In this document: positions 62,150 through 64,000 of the stretch, piece by piece
Position numbering within the stretch: the stretch's first letter is position 1
Layout of the letters: each line of letters begins with the position of its first letter
NCBI RefSeq assembly: GCF_049243985.1
Contig: NC_135373.1
Span: 7,919,501-7,983,500 of the forward strand
Length of the DNA stretch: 64,000 nucleotides
Origin: Paroedura picta
Taxonomy: Eukaryota > Chordata > Lepidosauria > Squamata > Gekkonidae
Direction: 5' to 3'
Notes under the pieces: model-generated
Database searches by the model: none
Told to the model about the DNA's origin: nothing
What the model saw: only the letters and a program-made list of their open reading frames with translations
Program-made: the position numbers and the translations under genes

Positions 62150-63630
62150 GGTGGGCGGAGACATGGCACTTAGATAGCTCGAATACTTCGAGCTCCTGTT
62201 CCACTGAGGGTCAATCTCTGCTGTGATTGACAGAATCGGGTTTTGGGTATGCCAACCTACCTACCAGCTACTCAGGAATTTCTTGTGAATCTCTGGGGCT
62301 TCTCTGTTCCACAGGGAAATTAATATTCCCTGGAACGCAAGCTCAGTGTGCACAGGGTCCAGTAAGTGCCGTTCACCATTTTAAAACTTTCTCCTTTCCT
62401 TTCAACTCCGCAATCTACAAGCTCTTACTTTAATCTACCAAGCTAATTGGATTCCTCCCTGCAAGACTTTCGACTCATCACAACTCCGGAGTGAAAACAA
62501 CTGGCAGACATCAGATCGAGCCTACAAACAGTGAGTGGGGTTTTCCCCCGGCACCTTCTCCCCTGGAACAAACTCTCGGCGTGGAAAGCTGCTTTCTTTA
62601 ACTTAAGCAAGCTAGAGTGACAGGAAGATAAGGGAGAGAAGGTAAAGAAAGGGGTTAAGGCAGCCAGAACATCCCCGCGCCACTGATTATAAACCGGAGA
62701 TTGAAAAGCAGATACAAGAATCTCGCGAGAGCGGTTTGCCAGATGAGAAATCAGGCTTGGAAAAGCTTCAACAGGTCATTAAAGCGACAGGCGACAGCTG
62801 ATGAAGAAAATAGTTTTGGTTTCCCATTGACAGCTACAGGGACTAGAGTGTGCAAAGAGACAAAATTCTATCTGGAGTGCTATCCTTGGTTTTTTTTTTC
62901 TCTCTCTGTTTTGCTCTGTCCCGTTCTGTATCTCTTTTTTTTTCTTTTTTTTTTGGGCTGATCTCCCAGGACTCTAAGTTTTATAAGGAGAGACTGATAG
63001 ATTATCAAGACTTTGCTGCCATCTAGTGGACAAAAGGGGTCACTGCTGGCCTTCTCCTTAAAAGTGGACAAAAGGACATACTTTTTTCTTTTTTTTTGTT
63101 TTCTCCCCCTCAGGTTGCTGTGATTTTTAGTATATTGCTTTTTTATCAGTATTTTTATTCTATTTTTTAATCACCTTTTTTCTATTATTATTCTTTTTCT
63201 TTTTAAACCTTCTTTTTGCCCTGGATTTACTTTTTCTTTTTTTTCCCCATGCTCTTTTCTCTCCCTTTTGCTCTCAAACCATATCTAACACACCTTTATT
63301 TTTTTATCTCCTTCTGCTTCTAGAGGCACCTGACAGGTTAAGGTGCAGGTGCAGATAACCTGAACAAGCTCCCCATCTGTTGCTGTTGAGATGTTGTAGA
63401 CAAGAAGGGTTGAAGAAGTGAAGTGGAGTAAAGCCAGAACATCAAGGAGGCACTGCAGGATTGGAGGGTAGAACACTGGTGTAATTATTTTTTATAACTT
63501 GGCTATAAGGTATATTGGGTATACCGGTATATATGTTGATTTAATAGTGTTTTGTAATAATAGAGTTTTAAGAGCGATATATACCAGGTGATATAACCAC
63601 TTGTTGATTAATATAACTTGTATTCAATGT
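62150..63630 (+). mobile_element. L1 LINE 5' UTR
   Basis: Non-coding, GC-richer start (TGATTGACAGAATCGGG, CCCCTGGAACAAACTC), then T-rich sequence, leading directly into ORF1. The left border is uncertain. The length (about 1.4 kb) is compatible with vertebrate L1 promoters. Confidence 0.5.
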
Positions 63631-64000
63631 ATGTCTGGAAAAAAAGATAGACAACTCCCCAAAGCTGATAGATCACCAAAAAAGAAATTAAAGGTTGATG
63701 TGACAGCCTTCTGGAGAAGAAAGAAGGATATGTCAACAGCTGCCAAAGCAAAGAAAATCAAGGAAAAAGAAAAAGAACTAGAAAGATTGAAACGGCAACA
63801 ACAAGACCTAGAAGAATTGGAAGAAACCTCAAAAGAAGAAAGCATAGATATGGAAAAAATAGCCCGCCTTCTGGAGAAACAAAGCAAGGAGATAAAAGCT
63901 TACACGGATGAAGCACTAAAAAAACAATCTAAAGAACTCTCCAAAGAAATACAAGACATTAAGAAAGAACTCACAGATAGTATAGACGGAATAAAAACAC
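63631..64000 (+). CDS. L1 ORF1p-like N terminus (runs off window)
   Basis: ATG at 63631, open for 123 codons to the window end. It begins MSGKKDRQLPKADRSPKKKL, a basic N terminus, then from about residue 40 a long heptad-like Lys/Glu/Leu-rich stretch (IKEKEKELERLKRQQQDLEE and onward) predicted to form a coiled coil. This is the layout of L1 ORF1 proteins: basic head, trimerising coiled coil, then RRM and C-terminal domain (beyond the window). No stop or frameshift is seen, so this may be a young copy. A host coiled-coil gene is the less likely alternative. Confidence 0.65.
   Translation, partial: MSGKKDRQLPKADRSPKKKLKVDVTAFWRRKKDMSTAAKAKKIKEKEKELERLKRQQQDLEELEETSKEESIDMEKIARLLEKQSKEIKAYTDEALKKQSKELSKEIQDIKKELTDSIDGIKT

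Noticed and set aside
61819-62204. Ser/Pro/Leu-rich minus-strand frames
   Set aside because: Shadow of a purine-rich tract on the plus strand.

Overview
The window is repeat-rich vertebrate DNA. The retroelement mix (L2-clade, CR1, L3-like, L1, RTE-BovB, Penelope-like and DIRS-like elements, two tRNA-derived SINE families, a 5S rRNA-derived SINE and hAT transposons) points to a squamate reptile, probably a lizard. The species cannot be fixed from sequence alone. There is no sign of bacterial or organellar DNA, and no conventional multi-domain host gene is visible.

The one candidate host gene lies on the minus strand between about 36.93 and 4.04 kb. A TATA box (36951-36959) is followed by an exon encoding an 18-residue signal peptide and ending in a perfect GTAAGT donor. 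Downstream lies an array of eleven tiny exons of 9-27 bases. Each has a pyrimidine-rich acceptor, a GTGAGT or GTAAGT donor and a length divisible by three, and each sits in the middle of a duplicated intron-exon-intron unit. The last microexon ends in a stop codon, and a terminal exon with AATAAA follows at 4.24 kb. The predicted product is a secreted peptide of about 80 residues rich in Asn, Lys, His, Gln and Ser. Between sister units the flanks are nearly identical while the microexons differ strongly. In the 13.4/14.7 kb pair all five exon differences change amino acids. That pattern suggests a fast-evolving secreted microexon-array gene, organised like schistosome microexon genes or like SCPP/casein-type genes (phase-0 short exons, stop codon in the penultimate exon). 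It resembles no family I can name. A twelfth copy of the unit lies inverted on the plus strand at 37.29 kb, and a decayed copy lies at 29.34 kb.

Layout: 0-4 kb, L2-clade LINE fragments with a probable solo LTR; 4-37 kb, the candidate gene, its introns loaded with L1, CR1, SINE, hAT and DIRS-like insertions, several of which have an empty-site sister unit; 33-35 kb, a long L2-clade LINE; 37-39.5 kb, an inverted unit, a hairpin MITE and small repeats; 39.6-42.4 kb, L2 and CR1 fragments; 42.6-48 kb, a minus-strand run of Penelope-like, L1 ORF2 and BovB sequence; 48-49.7 kb, small repeats; 49.9-52.1 kb, a minus L2-clade LINE; 55.1-59.6 kb, a nearly full-length CR1 with tandem 5' promoter units; 60-61.3 kb, a GC-rich hairpin block and a second copy of a 0.37-kb segment found in intron 1; 62.2-64 kb, the 5' end of an L1 whose ORF1 runs off the window.

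All coordinates and identities were read by eye. Exon calls are predictions without transcript support.
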